In this document: one piece after another, positions 1 through 10,100 of the stretch | Numbering within the stretch: the stretch's first letter is position 1 | How the letters are laid out: every line of letters begins with the position of its first letter | NCBI RefSeq assembly: GCF_027214005.1 | Contig: NZ_JAPWGY010000001.1 | Span: 930,001-994,000 of the forward strand | Reading direction: 5' to 3' | Length of the DNA stretch: 64,000 nt | Origin: Kiloniella laminariae | GTDB lineage: Bacteria > Pseudomonadota > Alphaproteobacteria > Kiloniellales > Kiloniellaceae | Position numbers and translations under genes: made by a program | The notes under the pieces: model-generated | Database searches by the model: none | Seen by the model: only the letters and a program-made list of their open reading frames with translations | Told to the model about the DNA's origin: nothing

Positions 1-1286
1 AGGGTTTTGACGGCGTGCATCCCGTTGCGCCAACCGATATTGCCACGGCATCAGGGCACGGTATTGGCAAGTCGGCCATGTCGGCCTGGCTGATCCTGTT
101 TATTCTCTCGACCCGGCCCTTTGCCAAGGGTGTCGTGACATCGAACACCGGGGATCAGCTGCGGACCAAGACCTGGGCCGAGCTGGGCAAGTGGCATCGT
201 CGTTGCCTGACCGGGCACTGGTTTCAGTACACCGCCAGCAAGGGCAACATGTCGCTGAGCCACAAAAGCCACGGCGAGAGCTGGCGCTGTGATGCCCAGA
301 CCTGCCGCGAGGAAAATTCCGAAAGCTTTGCCGGGCTGCACGCCGCCAACTCGACGCCCTTTTACCTGTTTGATGAAGCATCGGCAGTACCGGATAAAAT
401 CTGGGAGGTGTCGGACGGGGGCCTGACCGATGGCGAACCGATGCGTTTTGTCTTTGGCAACCCGACGCGCAATTCCGGGCGCTTTTTCGAATGTTTCAAC
501 CGCCTGCGCCACCGCTGGCACAGCCGCCAGATCGACAGCCGCGCGGTCGAAGGCACAAATGCCGCGCTGATGCAGCAGTGGGTCGAGGACTATGGCGAGG
601 ACAGCGATTTTGTTCGTGTGCGGGTGCGCGGGGTGTTCCCGCGGGCGGGCTCGACCCAGTTTATCTCTGGCCAGCTGGTGGCCGAGGCCCAGGCGCGCAA
701 CCTGCCGCCACAGGCCGGGCAGGCGATTGTTATCGGTGTCGATGTGGCAAGGTTTGGTGATGACCAGTCGGTGATCCTGATCCGTCAGGGGCGCAAGCTG
801 CTGGAAATCCGCAAATACCGGGTTGATACCATGGCGCTGGCCAGCTTTGTGATCGAGGCCATCGGGCAGTACAAACCCGACGGGGTGCTGGTCGACGGGG
901 TCGGGGTTGGCGGCGGTGTGGTCGATCGGCTGCACCAGCTGGGCCATGATGTGATCGACGTCAATGCCGGGGCGGCGGCGCAGGACCAGAAGACCTACCT
1001 CAACAAACGCGCCGAAATGTGGGGTCGCCTGCGCGACTGGCTCAAATCAGGCGATATTCCCGCCGACGACCCGGAACTGGAAACAGATCTGACCGGGATC
1101 GAGTACGGCTTTGATGCCAAAAACCGCCTGCAGCTGGAGAAAAAAGCCGATATGAAAAAGCGCGGCCTGCACTCGCCCGACGTCGCCGACGCGCTGGCCC
1201 TGACCTTCGCCGAACAGGTGGTCAAATGGGGCGACGATATCGGCGACTTCGATACGGCGATTATGGATTACGAACCGGGAGGGTAA
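1..1286 (+). CDS. terL: phage terminase large subunit (5' end cut by window)
   Basis: DNA-packaging motor ATPase/nuclease that cuts phage DNA and pumps it into the prohead. The reading frame is open to base 1 (codons G-F-D before the first GTG at 15), so the N-terminus lies outside the window. Visible: a Walker A-like S-G-H-G-I-G-K-S near the start, a Walker B-like Y-L-F-D-E-A about 100 residues later, and an RNase H-like nuclease half with G-V-D-V-A-R-F-G-D-D, V-D-G-V-G-V-G-G and a final D-V-A-D-A-L. The family is secure. Its usual partner, the portal, is not adjacent but 16 kb downstream. Its 3' end overlaps the next, minus-strand gene by 19 bp. Confidence 0.93.
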   Translation, partial: GFDGVHPVAPTDIATASGHGIGKSAMSAWLILFILSTRPFAKGVVTSNTGDQLRTKTWAELGKWHRRCLTGHWFQYTASKGNMSLSHKSHGESWRCDAQTCREENSESFAGLHAANSTPFYLFDEASAVPDKIWEVSDGGLTDGEPMRFVFGNPTRNSGRFFECFNRLRHRWHSRQIDSRAVEGTNAALMQQWVEDYGEDSDFVRVRVRGVFPRAGSTQFISGQLVAEAQARNLPPQAGQAIVIGVDVARFGDDQSVILIRQGRKLLEIRKYRVDTMALASFVIEAIGQYKPDGVLVDGVGVGGGVVDRLHQLGHDVIDVNAGAAAQDQKTYLNKRAEMWGRLRDWLKSGDIPADDPELETDLTGIEYGFDAKNRLQLEKKADMKKRGLHSPDVADALALTFAEQVVKWGDDIGDFDTAIMDYEPGG

Positions 1287-2479
1287 GGGAGTGCAATTTG
1301 TGTAAGCTCATTAATCTTTCTGGATAATGAAGGTCTACCCAGTATTGACGTTCCTATAGAAAAATAGGTGGCAAAATTTGTTTTTGTTAATAGACCATGA
1401 ATTTCTTGTGCAAGGTTTTTATCTTTGTTGTGCTTTGAGTATTCTTTGCGTTTTATTTCAAATTCTTGCTCATATAGTTCAGTATAAATTTTGTCACGTG
1501 CTAAATAAAATATTGTTTCGAAATCGGCTAACTCATCAATTGAAAAGTGATTTTCGATTTTTTTTATTACTGAATGTCTAGCCTCCTGTGCTCGTCTACA
1601 TTCCTTGCTACTATAATTATTGGGAGGAAGTCGAAATCCTGGTGCCCTTGGTGGGTGAATTTGTAACCATTGCTGAATGAGAAAAAGAGCACGATCATCT
1701 CTTATATGTAATAGTTCGTGTTCGATATCAATATTGGTACACATTTCGCGATTTATTAGTATTTTATCTAATGCTAATGAAAATTGTTTATTTGAGAGGC
1801 CATATCGTTTTTTTATTATAGTTTTAATGGTGTTAAATTCTGATCGACCCCAGTCACTCCTTTTTGGTAACATCTTAGAAATGTTAAATAAATCATTTCT
1901 GGAGCATTTGGAGGTATGTGATTTTGTTTTTATTTCTCTGCAATAATCAAATGTTCTATATTTTAGATCAGATAATATTTTCGATAGTGATTTTAAACTA
2001 TTTTGGAGAGTTTCAATATTAACTAATGAATAATTAGGCATACTTTTACTGCCATCTTTATTTTTGTGAAAACGTAGTTCTTGGCCATCGTTGTCAATTC
2101 GTGCGAGACTTTCAATAAATGGTCTTAATTTTATGAGGCACTGATTTATTTCCTCGTCAGGAATTGGTCCATTTATTAAATGGTTTAGGTGTGAGTTTAA
2201 ATTATGATTTTTGGGGTGGCTGTGACTTAATATTTTATTTGAAACAAGATAGTCTATAGTCATCTTTAACGTTAGTTCTATCCCATGTCGGGCATTGTAC
2301 AATATTGGTAATACTAATGTATCTCTTTTATGATACATGTCTTTTTCAAGAATTATATTAGCTAGTTCCTGTGCTGCACCAATATACCCATCTACGTAAT
2401 TTTCTTCATACCCTTGTTTTCCAATGAGCGCATTCCAGTTAGAATCTTCCGGCAGAGCAAAAAATGGATCATCACTCAA
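1268..2479 (-). CDS. AT-rich hypothetical protein, possible HEPN-like N-terminal region
   Basis: A 403-residue protein I do not recognise. The start is TTG at 2479, with AGGA about 11 bases upstream; the nearby ATG is out of frame. Residues about 60-100 contain Y-N-A-R-H-G-I-E-L-T-L-K followed by H-N-L-N-S-H-L, a layout reminiscent of HEPN-type helical domains; this is a weak resemblance only. There is no signal peptide or membrane segment. The DNA is far more AT-rich than the terminase it overlaps by 19 bp, and it faces the opposite way, which marks it as a recently acquired moron. Phage defence or exclusion is possible but unproven. Confidence 0.7.
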   Translation of the reverse strand: MSDDPFFALPEDSNWNALIGKQGYEENYVDGYIGAAQELANIILEKDMYHKRDTLVLPILYNARHGIELTLKMTIDYLVSNKILSHSHPKNHNLNSHLNHLINGPIPDEEINQCLIKLRPFIESLARIDNDGQELRFHKNKDGSKSMPNYSLVNIETLQNSLKSLSKILSDLKYRTFDYCREIKTKSHTSKCSRNDLFNISKMLPKRSDWGRSEFNTIKTIIKKRYGLSNKQFSLALDKILINREMCTNIDIEHELLHIRDDRALFLIQQWLQIHPPRAPGFRLPPNNYSSKECRRAQEARHSVIKKIENHFSIDELADFETIFYLARDKIYTELYEQEFEIKRKEYSKHNKDKNLAQEIHGLLTKTNFATYFSIGTSILGRPSLSRKINELTQIALPYPPGS

Positions 2480-2570
2480 GGTTTATTATTCCTAGTTCTT
2501 TAGTGTCATAATTTTTTCTGAATCTATTATATTCAATAAAAAACTACCATGTTGAGATGATTGAACGAAA

Positions 2571-3236
2571 TCAATAACCCCGGATTTTCAGGTATTCGTC
2601 GTAGAGGCCGATGGCTTTGAGGCTGCATTCCATCGGGTCGTAGCCGCTGCTGAGCGGGGTGAAGCTGCTTGCCTCGGTGGCCAGGGTCTTCCGGTCTTCT
2701 GCTGTCAGACTGATCCCCTGGGCTATTTTGTTAAAGCTGTCGCGGTGGGCCGGGGTCAGGATATTTTCCCAGCTGTGTTTGTTGTCGCAGGCACAGGCGG
2801 TGACCTGTTCGCGCAGGGTAATGTTCATGGACCTGTCGGCCATTTCTTGCGTGAAATCCCGGTATTCAGGCGGGACACTGTCCAGCATGTTTTTGAGGTT
2901 CTGCTGCCCCTGTTCTGTCTTCATAACATTTTTCTTCACCTGGGCTTCGTTCATGCAGGCGATATAGCCCATGGCTTCACCGGGTTCGGTAAAGTGGGTC
3001 GACAGGCTTTGGAGGGGGATCAGAAGAGCCGGGGGATAGACGGTGAAGTCGTTTGTCAGATGGTGCTTTTCGTTTGCGAGAAATTCCTGTGCCTCGGGCG
3101 GCAGGGACTGCATCTGTTCCAGCCAGATCGCGGTCTGGCGCTCCAGCCCGTTGATATCGGCCTGCGCAAGGGAAGGGGTCTGGGAAGGCAGCAGGACAGT
3201 GGCCGTCAGTAACAGCGCCTTGATCGTTGGTTTCAT
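2571..3236 (-). CDS. exported cysteine protein, CxC family member 1
   Basis: Start chosen at 3236: GGGGGATA lies just upstream, and the protein then opens with a typical signal peptide (M-K-P-T-I-K-A-L-L-L ... S-L-A-Q-A). The mature part contains Y-I-A-C-M-N-E, then T-A-C-A-C-D-N-K-H-S-W-E, F-N-K-I-A-Q-G, and near the C-terminus E-C-S-L-K-A-I-G-L-Y-D-E-Y-L. The same ordered motifs occur in the genes at 13260-13892 and, more weakly, 12654-13220, so this is a small paralogous family. Four conserved cysteines in an exported protein suggest disulfides or metal binding. Function unknown. Confidence 0.8.
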   Translation of the reverse strand: MKPTIKALLLTATVLLPSQTPSLAQADINGLERQTAIWLEQMQSLPPEAQEFLANEKHHLTNDFTVYPPALLIPLQSLSTHFTEPGEAMGYIACMNEAQVKKNVMKTEQGQQNLKNMLDSVPPEYRDFTQEMADRSMNITLREQVTACACDNKHSWENILTPAHRDSFNKIAQGISLTAEDRKTLATEASSFTPLSSGYDPMECSLKAIGLYDEYLKIRGY

Positions 3237-3366
3237 AAAAATATCCCCCAATAGTTGTGTCGAGCTTAGGGGGTGTTGACAAAAGACGCAAGAGGGGTCG
3301 CCCCCCGTAATTACGAGAGGAGAGCGGTTGCTGTCGAGAGGGTTTATGTCCCTGGAATAGGCGGCG

Positions 3367-4320
3367 TTATCTGACAATCGCGTAATAATGGGTCACAAAC
3401 ACACGGGCGGCGATGTTTAGATGGTATTTCTGGAGTTTCTCGCTATTCAAAGGGATATGTTGAGGGGAGGCGAAGAGGGTAACCTTGACAGTACGGGGCG
3501 CCGACCAGGACAGGATCTTTGCCGTGACGTGAAAGTTGATCAATCCAGCCAGAGCGTCTGAATATGTCGCAAGAACCATGTCTTTGCCTGTTCCATCGGA
3601 TTGAAACTTTCCCGGGCTGCTGCTGAGGGCGATGGTGATCCCTGCGATGGCGGGGACGACAAAGTCGGTTTTATCGGCGGTGTCCAACAGGCGCCAGACT
3701 TCGGGTAGTTTCATGACGAGCGGATCTCGGGAAAACAGGTCTTTCATGGGAAAGCTTTTGGCCAAAATGAATTCATCCACCTGACAGACATGAAAATCCC
3801 CGCGCCTTGAAAAGGCTTTGTTGACCAGATCAAAAGTATCAGGACGGGTCAATTCGGCTCTTTTGGCGAGGGCTTTGAAAATCAGGATCAATGTTTCTGC
3901 CAGATCTTTCGGGTCCCGGCCAATAACCGCTTTCTGAATGGCGCCCTCAACAAAGCCCGGTGAGGCCGGCTTGAAAGTCAGTTGTTCGGAAAGCTGGATA
4001 AGCGTTTGCTGCAAGGCTTGCCGGAAGCGGTTGAAATCACCGAGGTTCTCACTTGCTATGGCCTGGGGCTCAAGATAGGCAAGATAGGCTTCAAGCAAGT
4101 CCGGGTCAGGTGGAGCGGGATCCTGGACAAGGGATTGCAGGTATTGGCAGAGCCGTCCCGCCAGATCAGGGGAGAGTTGCTCGAGCCGATCAGGCAAGGC
4201 TTCTGTCGCGTAGGCCTGCATATAGTCAAAAAAATCGTGTGCAATTTCCGTCCCGTCCATTTCCAGAGAAAGGCGTTCTTGAGACAGGGTAATTGTGGCG
4301 TGATCCGGGTGTTTTGTCAT
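3367..4320 (-). CDS. hypothetical protein, prophage moron
   Basis: A 317-residue protein with no family I recognise. The ATG at 4320 has a near-perfect ribosome binding site (AAGGAG, 8 bases upstream). There is no signal peptide or clear membrane segment. The N-terminal half is rich in acidic and leucine residues and probably helical; the C-terminal half alternates hydrophobic and polar residues (V-V-P-A-I-A-G-I-T-I-A-L and V-K-V-T-L-F-A), suggesting a beta-rich domain. It precedes the exported CxC gene on the same strand (131 bp gap) and may share its transcript. Confidence 0.75.
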   Translation of the reverse strand: MTKHPDHATITLSQERLSLEMDGTEIAHDFFDYMQAYATEALPDRLEQLSPDLAGRLCQYLQSLVQDPAPPDPDLLEAYLAYLEPQAIASENLGDFNRFRQALQQTLIQLSEQLTFKPASPGFVEGAIQKAVIGRDPKDLAETLILIFKALAKRAELTRPDTFDLVNKAFSRRGDFHVCQVDEFILAKSFPMKDLFSRDPLVMKLPEVWRLLDTADKTDFVVPAIAGITIALSSSPGKFQSDGTGKDMVLATYSDALAGLINFHVTAKILSWSAPRTVKVTLFASPQHIPLNSEKLQKYHLNIAARVFVTHYYAIVR

Positions 4321-4434
4321 CTGTGGTTCTCCTTGTGAAAATATTCAAAAAATATTTAAACAGCGGATGAGCTGCAGATGTTCAGTGTGACGCCACTTGT
4401 GGTTGCTGCCAAGTTTCAAGCCCGGTATCCGGGA

Positions 4435-4722
4435 TCAGTATCCCGAATTATCGTCTTCGTCCTCGCCATCAAACGATCGGGCGAGGAAAAACAGGCCGGG
4501 CAGGGCGATGTAAAGAGTCAGCAGAACAAGTATCAGATCAGAAAGATGATAGGAAAAGACCGGTCGGTCGATAAAGATCAGATAGCCAAGCAACAGACCA
4601 TAGGTCGCCGCGAGGACACCGCTGCACGCCGGAGAGACCCGTTCGCTGATCCAGACCGCCAGACCGACATGGGGGAAAAGCAGGTAAAGCAGTCCTTCAA
4701 GTATGTGTCGTCGGTAGGTCAT
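4435..4722 (-). CDS. small membrane protein
   Basis: A 95-residue protein with about three hydrophobic segments (L-L-Y-L-L-F-P-H-V-G-L; A-A-T-Y-G-L-L-L-G-Y-L-I-F; L-I-L-V-L-L-T-L-Y-I-A-L) and an acidic C-terminus (D-G-E-D-E-D-D). The ribosome binding site is weak. A competing + strand frame of 177 codons over the same DNA looks like low-complexity basic sequence, so I prefer this strand. Function unknown. Confidence 0.5.
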   Translation of the reverse strand: MTYRRHILEGLLYLLFPHVGLAVWISERVSPACSGVLAATYGLLLGYLIFIDRPVFSYHLSDLILVLLTLYIALPGLFFLARSFDGEDEDDNSGY

Positions 4723-4944
4723 CTGGTGCCATTAAACTGTTGCTACGGTTGTGAGAAGAAGGCCTGCCTTGTGTGCGGAGCATGGTGGCGGGGCAAGGGC
4801 AGCGTTGTCAAGAAAGCAAAAGCCGGAACCGGGAGAGGGCAGATTTTATCGGAGCAGCAGTCCAGATACTTTGTGGAAGTTGGAAGTAATACCTACACTT
4901 TTCCGGGATAACTGCGTTAGGGATTTGGTATAGGTGAGGGTTTT

Positions 4945-5301
4945 TCAGCTATTGGGGCTGGCTTTGTAATATCGGCTGTCGGTGTCACTTTCTGCTTCGC
5001 AGCGTTTTTCGATGACTATCTGCTCGACATCATTTTGTGTGATCGACTTACTGCTGTCTCCTTCTTTTGTGCAAATCAGCACAGGTGGTGTTGTGGGAGA
5101 GACATGGGTCTGTTTGCTTTTTTTTGAGGTAGTTCCTGTGTTGCCATCAGGATTAGCATTGCCATAGCTAGGTTCTTCCAGGCTGGAAGTAACCTTGTTG
5201 GTCGTATGGACTCCCAGTTTTACACCAACCTGAACCAGCGGGTCCAAGCAAGCGGTCAGTGAGGTGGCGAGAAATAGTGCAAAAAATATCCGGACAGACA
5301 T
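4945..5301 (-). CDS. small lipoprotein
   Basis: Start at 5301 (AGGA upstream) gives a lipoprotein signal, M-S-V-R-I-F-F-A-L-F-L-A-T-S-L-T-A-C. The mature part is short, with a polar S/T/N/K-rich spacer and two more cysteines (L-I-C-T-K and K-R-C-E-A) that could form a disulfide. It is divergent from the + strand gene at 5381, leaving 79 bp for both promoters. No family recognised. Confidence 0.7.
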   Translation of the reverse strand: MSVRIFFALFLATSLTACLDPLVQVGVKLGVHTTNKVTSSLEEPSYGNANPDGNTGTTSKKSKQTHVSPTTPPVLICTKEGDSSKSITQNDVEQIVIEKRCEAESDTDSRYYKASPNS

Positions 5302-5380
5302 GGACTGGTTCCTTTTTTCTGCCTCCAAAATGAAAGCAGAGCAAAAAAGAGTCAATCATCAACCATAAGGAGATTCGATA

Positions 5381-6340
5381 ATGCCAAAAGGATCAAGCCG
5401 CGGTGCGAGAGGTACTGGTAGTCATAGCAATACTGGCAACAAAGATCTGGCAGATCGCGCAGGCAGGGGCGGAAGTGACGCGACAGGAAACGGGCGCTCG
5501 GATAATTTCAACAGTAATCGGAGCATTGCAACGCGTGAGCTGAATAAACCGCCAAGCGAGAGAACAACAACCAAAGCCAAGGCTAAACAAGCCACTTTGG
5601 CGTCGCTTGATCAGTTCTTTGATGAGGAGGATGCTGCACTCAACGGCCTTTCCAGAATTCCTGATGTAATGGGGGGCGGTTGGAAAACCGAGGCTGAAGC
5701 CTATACCCCCGAGCAGCTTGAAGAGATGGGAAAAGCGAGGGGATATGAGACGATTACCGAGAATTCCCGGCGGGCAATCGCCAGGCATCGTAGTCCCTTT
5801 GCAGCATTTATGCACAGGCTTGGATCTTTTTTTATGCCGGGCGTGGATTCACATTTAAGCCTTGATCCGAAAACCGGGCAGCTGGCAAGTGTGGATCAGT
5901 TCGATGCGGTTGGGCTTGGATTGGGACTTGCTGGCGGGAGAGGGGCTCCCGGAGTTAACCAGTTTGCCAACTATGCCTATGCCGGACTGAATGAGCTGGG
6001 CATTCAGGCCCCGACCAATACCTCGACCCGAGCACTCTCGGATTTCAGAAATGGCAAACAGGTATCAGGGATCAAGTCCGGCTATGGGTCCGGAAATCTG
6101 TCCGGCCTTTCTGAAGCAGGTTCAGGTGGTGGATTGCGCGAAAGACAGGATGGCAATCAGGGGCTGGCTTCACCTGTGCAATCGCTTTATGAGCAGGCAA
6201 CACAGGTTCTTTATCCCTATGCATTTGAAGAAGAAAATCCGCAGTATGGGGTCGGGGTGTCCTTTGTGCCTTCCACCGTTCGCAAGGCACCAAAGTTGTC
6301 GAGCCTGAATGCCCGGCGGGCCAGATTTGGCAAGGGATGA
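5381..6340 (+). CDS. LYP-tail protein 1, putative virion-associated protein
   Basis: A 319-residue protein of no named family. The first 70 residues are G/S/N/R-rich and probably disordered. A middle block (R-S-P-F-A-A-F-M ... M-P-G-V-D-S-H-L-S-L-D) matches the equivalent block of the gene at 14213 (P-I-R-S-G-F-H ... L-P-G-V-S-G-K-L-T-Y-D). The C-terminus carries the shared tail: Q-V-L-Y-P, E-E-E-N, V-G-V-S-F, then L-N-A-R-R-A-R-F-G-K-G. The same tail ends the genes at 14213, 15149 and 15478, and its first part resembles the scaffold's last residues. It reads with the phage late genes and has its own terminator. Virion association is my inference. Confidence 0.75.
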   Translation: MPKGSSRGARGTGSHSNTGNKDLADRAGRGGSDATGNGRSDNFNSNRSIATRELNKPPSERTTTKAKAKQATLASLDQFFDEEDAALNGLSRIPDVMGGGWKTEAEAYTPEQLEEMGKARGYETITENSRRAIARHRSPFAAFMHRLGSFFMPGVDSHLSLDPKTGQLASVDQFDAVGLGLGLAGGRGAPGVNQFANYAYAGLNELGIQAPTNTSTRALSDFRNGKQVSGIKSGYGSGNLSGLSEAGSGGGLRERQDGNQGLASPVQSLYEQATQVLYPYAFEEENPQYGVGVSFVPSTVRKAPKLSSLNARRARFGKG

Positions 6341-6494
6341 GGATGCTGTTCCGGGCCAGTTTTGTTTCGGCTTTGCAGGTGTTGCGTGTTAAGTATCTGT
6401 TAAGGCTTGTGTCAAAATGGGTTTATGAAAAATTAGCAGTTGCAGGCTTTCCTAATTTGGCTAGGATGCGCCCACGACTGATTGATTGTACCTG

Positions 6495-6534
6495 AGCGCC
6501 GTGAGGTCCTTGTGACCAAGCGGCGCTTTTGGTT
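6495..6534 (+). terminator. intrinsic terminator after LYP-tail gene 1
   Basis: Inverted repeat AGCGCCG ... CGGCGCT followed by TTTTGGTTT, 150 bp after the stop of the + strand gene at 5381-6340. Confidence 0.6.
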
Positions 6535-6635
6535 TCAGGGAAGGTCCTGAGCCAATGACCCTGTATATGTTCCTGTAATGGTCAGAGGTAAAGAACGGGC
6601 GAGAAAACGGAGTGCCCCAGCTCGCGGTAAATAAT

Positions 6636-6992
6636 TTAATCGAACATCTGTCCCAGGGCATAGCCAACCGCGGCGCTGACAAGAACCAGGATAATAGTGC
6701 TGAGCCCATAGCTGCCACCGATAAATTCAATCGTGAGCCAGCTGAAGACAAGAGCAAGTGATGCCCCGATCACTGTCCCTGCGATACCACCAAGAAATTT
6801 GCTCATAAAGCTGTTCGACGTTATTTTCCGGGTTGTTTTTTCCTCTGGCTCGACCTTGACGGCTTTTGTGTTCACGCCAGTCGTGTCGGTATAATTGTCG
6901 GCCGGTTTCAGGGCGAAGGAAATTCCGCTATGGGAAGCCGGCGTGGGGGAAACACTGCCAGAAGATGAAAGCTGTTCAATCGGTGTGGTCAT
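6636..6992 (-). CDS. small membrane protein, prophage moron
   Basis: 118 residues. The first 60 are polar and P/S/T-rich (probably disordered); the rest holds two hydrophobic helices (F-L-G-G-I-A-G-T-V-I-G-A-S-L-A-L-V-F and L-S-T-I-I-L-V-L-V-S-A-A-V-G-Y) with glycine spacing. The start ATG has GGAA 4-5 bases upstream. It lies 165 bp downstream of the usher on the same strand and might be transcribed with the pilus operon. No family recognised. Confidence 0.6.
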   Translation of the reverse strand: MTTPIEQLSSSGSVSPTPASHSGISFALKPADNYTDTTGVNTKAVKVEPEEKTTRKITSNSFMSKFLGGIAGTVIGASLALVFSWLTIEFIGGSYGLSTIILVLVSAAVGYALGQMFD

Positions 6993-7157
6993 GGTTCCAG
7001 TTGGCGTAAGCGGTTTGCTTTTCCAAAGGCCTAATGCGTCTTTAAGGTTGTATTGAATATTGATCTAGTAATTGATATCTGTCAAGAAATTGAATTTCAG
7101 TTATTTTATGTTTTTCAAATCAATCAATCAGGAGTTTAGCCTAGAAGAAGGGGCGCT

Positions 7158-10100
7158 CTAGAGTTTGATTGCGGTCAGGGTCAGGCTTTCGGCAAAGGGC
7201 TGGTCGTCTGTGATCGTCAGCTCTTGCGTCGGACCCGGTTCGAAGCCAAGCAGGGCAAGCTGTTCCGGGTCGAGGCTCAGGCGGTAATGACCGTAAGGGA
7301 TGCGGTTGATAAAAAAGAACCCGTCATAGGCTGTGATGCTCTCAGCAACAAGGGTGCCTTGGCTGTCATGTACCCGTACTTTCAATCCTGTTCCAGGTTC
7401 TGCCCCTGCAGGCAAGTCAAGGTTCTGCCCGGAATTGTCGAGGCCGGGAGATCCGAGGTTTTTTGGGACGTCATCCGGAATGTCGCCCCGGGTGTTGCCT
7501 GGAATGTCATGAGGGAGATCATCGGAGATGATTTCCGGGACAGTGGGTGTTTCGCCCGGCGCCACGATTGAGGGGATTTCGGAAGTTTCCTGCGATGGAT
7601 CACTTTTAAGAGGAGTTTTTGAAGGGGCTGACAAAAGAGCTATGCCGTCGATCTCGCCCGTCATGATAACGGGGAACTGAAGTGATGTGGTGGTTCCCGG
7701 ACGCATGACCAGTTGTCGGGCAGGTTGGGCTGACATCCAGTAGGGGTCCTCCAGAGTGGCTTCGTTCAGGGCGATATCTACAGCCTTGTAGGGTTGCAGC
7801 CCGACAACAAAGGCGGCGCCTTCCTGATCTGTCGTGGTTTCTCGAGGAAGGCGCGTGCCTGAAAATCCGGCGTTCTCGATGGCTTCATCGCCGGGGCCGA
7901 ACTGTCCGTCGTTGTCACGATCAAGAAAAACCTGTGCGCTGACAGCACTTTGCCGGGCAAAAGGTCTGCCGCGAACTTCGATGGTATCATTGGCAGGGTT
8001 GTGGCCAAAGCTGAAGGACAAGCCGAGGCGGGCGCTGTAATCGCCCTTGCTGTCGGCATCGACGTTAAGACCGAGGTAAAAATTTTCATACTGTCGGTTC
8101 AGGCCCAGGCTGGCCGTGGTGATACTTTCTTCGCCGCGAGAATGGCGCAGGCCTGCCCGGGCCCCCATATCCTGATTAATACGCCAGTCCGTGGTAAAGG
8201 CAGCCAGGGTGAACTGTGAGTCCGGAGCGACATCAAACCCGAGTTCGCCGCGCAGGCGGAAATCATCAACCAGAGTGCTGACCAGCAAACGGGCGTCGCT
8301 TTGGGTTTCCTGATCACGGGATAAACGGGTATTGGAAGAAAGCGCGAGGTTCAGAGGACGGACAACGGTTGAGAGGCGATTGAAAATAGTGGTTTGCCAA
8401 TTGCCGTCTTCGCCTCGCTCATGGGCGATGGAGGCCGAAACCGGTTGATGTCCAAGCCCGAAATCGGGAAGGTGCCCATTAATTCTTGCCGTTGTGCTGC
8501 TGCGAAGATGATTGTCGGCAGTCCCGCTTCCTGATTGTTCCGAATGGAAATCCTGGTACCAGACCTGTTCGCCAAAAAGCGACCAGGACCCAAGCTGGGT
8601 CTGCGCCCGTCCCCCAATGGCCAGGCCGCCCGTATCATCAATGGCCAGATCGAGATTGCCGAGGGTGCCAAAGAGGGTAGTCTGTGCGCCAGTCGAGAGG
8701 TACTGCCGTCGCTCGCCGTCTACCGAGAGCAAGGCGAGACCTGCTGTGACAGAAAGGGTTTCGCCTAATCCGTGTTCTGCCTGAAAGATGAAGCGGTTTT
8801 CACCATCATCCGTCTTGCTGTTCTGCTGGTCGTCAAAGGAGATCAGGTCACGGTTGGCCTGGTTAAAGGCAAGGCGAAATGAAGTCCGGTCCGGTTCAGC
8901 CAGTTCCGGCGAGACAAAATAGCGTTCATATTCTTCACGTTTCTGTCCCTGTGGACCAAAAAATACCAGGCGAAATTCGTTGAAGCCGGAGAGTGTGGGC
9001 AGGTTGACGAATTCATATCTGCCATTGCCGATATCCTGGTCAGTCTGAAAGTCAAGTAATTCGCCGTTGCGGTAAACTTCGACCTCCCAGCCGATCGGCA
9101 GTTCTCCACGGAGGGTGACACGGTTGGTCTGTTCCAACCGGTCAAGATCAAATGACGAGATCTCGAACCCCCGCCCGACAGCGTTTTGAGCTACCAGAGG
9201 CAGATCAGGGGTTGAGACGTCGCCGATGGTAAAAGAGCGGGCATCGAGAGGCCCCAGTAGCCCGCCGCTCAGAGATTGGCGTCCCATACGCAGGCGCATG
9301 TTCGGGTTTTCAAGATCTGTACTGGCAATGGTGGTCGCTTCGCTGTCCAGTCCGCCGATGATCCCGGCAACCGTGGTCGTCTGGCGGGCTTGTCCCTGTC
9401 GTTCGTTTGCCGTGTTCCGACCGGAGATCTGGATGCTGGTATCAACGAAAGGCCATTCGAACCAGTCGTTTTCCGGCTCTATCCTTTGCAGTTTTTTTGT
9501 CACCTGGGGATCTGTCAGGTGGGCGCGACGGATCTCGCGGGCAATACGTTCCTGAAGCGGCAAGGGTTCGAGGGGGCGGATGGAGATCTGAAGTTCCTGA
9601 AACTGGACCTCGAGCAGAAGGGGAAACCAGCTTTCCAGTTCTGACAAAGACACATAGAGATCGTCGGGGTGACGTTCAACGCGGCCTGGCGTGATCGGAC
9701 GGACACGACCTTCTATGCTTACCCGGCTGGTGTGAAGGTCGAGAGAGAAGGCCCGGTCATCATTAAGATACCAGCCTGAAGCTGTGCCGCTTTCCGGATC
9801 GACAGTAATGGGGAATTCGAGGGCTTCCAGAAAAGAGCCGAGCGGCACAAAAGCTTCCCTGCCATCATAGAAAATCAAAAAGGCATCGCTCAGCGTATAC
9901 CGCTCAAGCTGGAGGCCAAAGACAAATATCTCGTCATCCGGACGTTCTGCCCAGGTCAGGTTCCCTGCTGTCGGGGGCGGAAATGCCTCTTGCTCAAAAT
10001 CTGATGGAACAGGTGAAACGGGGGTGGCGGGGGATTGGGCAGTTTGAGTGGGGGTGTTCACCCGGGTAGAGGTCTTTTGGGTTGCGAGCTTTGCAGATGC

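Noticed and set aside
51-947. 298-codon minus-strand frame opposite the terminase (and similar long antisense frames under the portal, nozzle and serine dehydratase genes)
   Set aside because: GC-rich coding DNA commonly leaves long antisense frames; the encoded proteins have no domains and the + strand families are certain.
4378-4911. 177-codon + strand frame opposite the small membrane gene
   Set aside because: Low-complexity basic sequence without a ribosome site; the minus-strand frame gives a coherent membrane protein.
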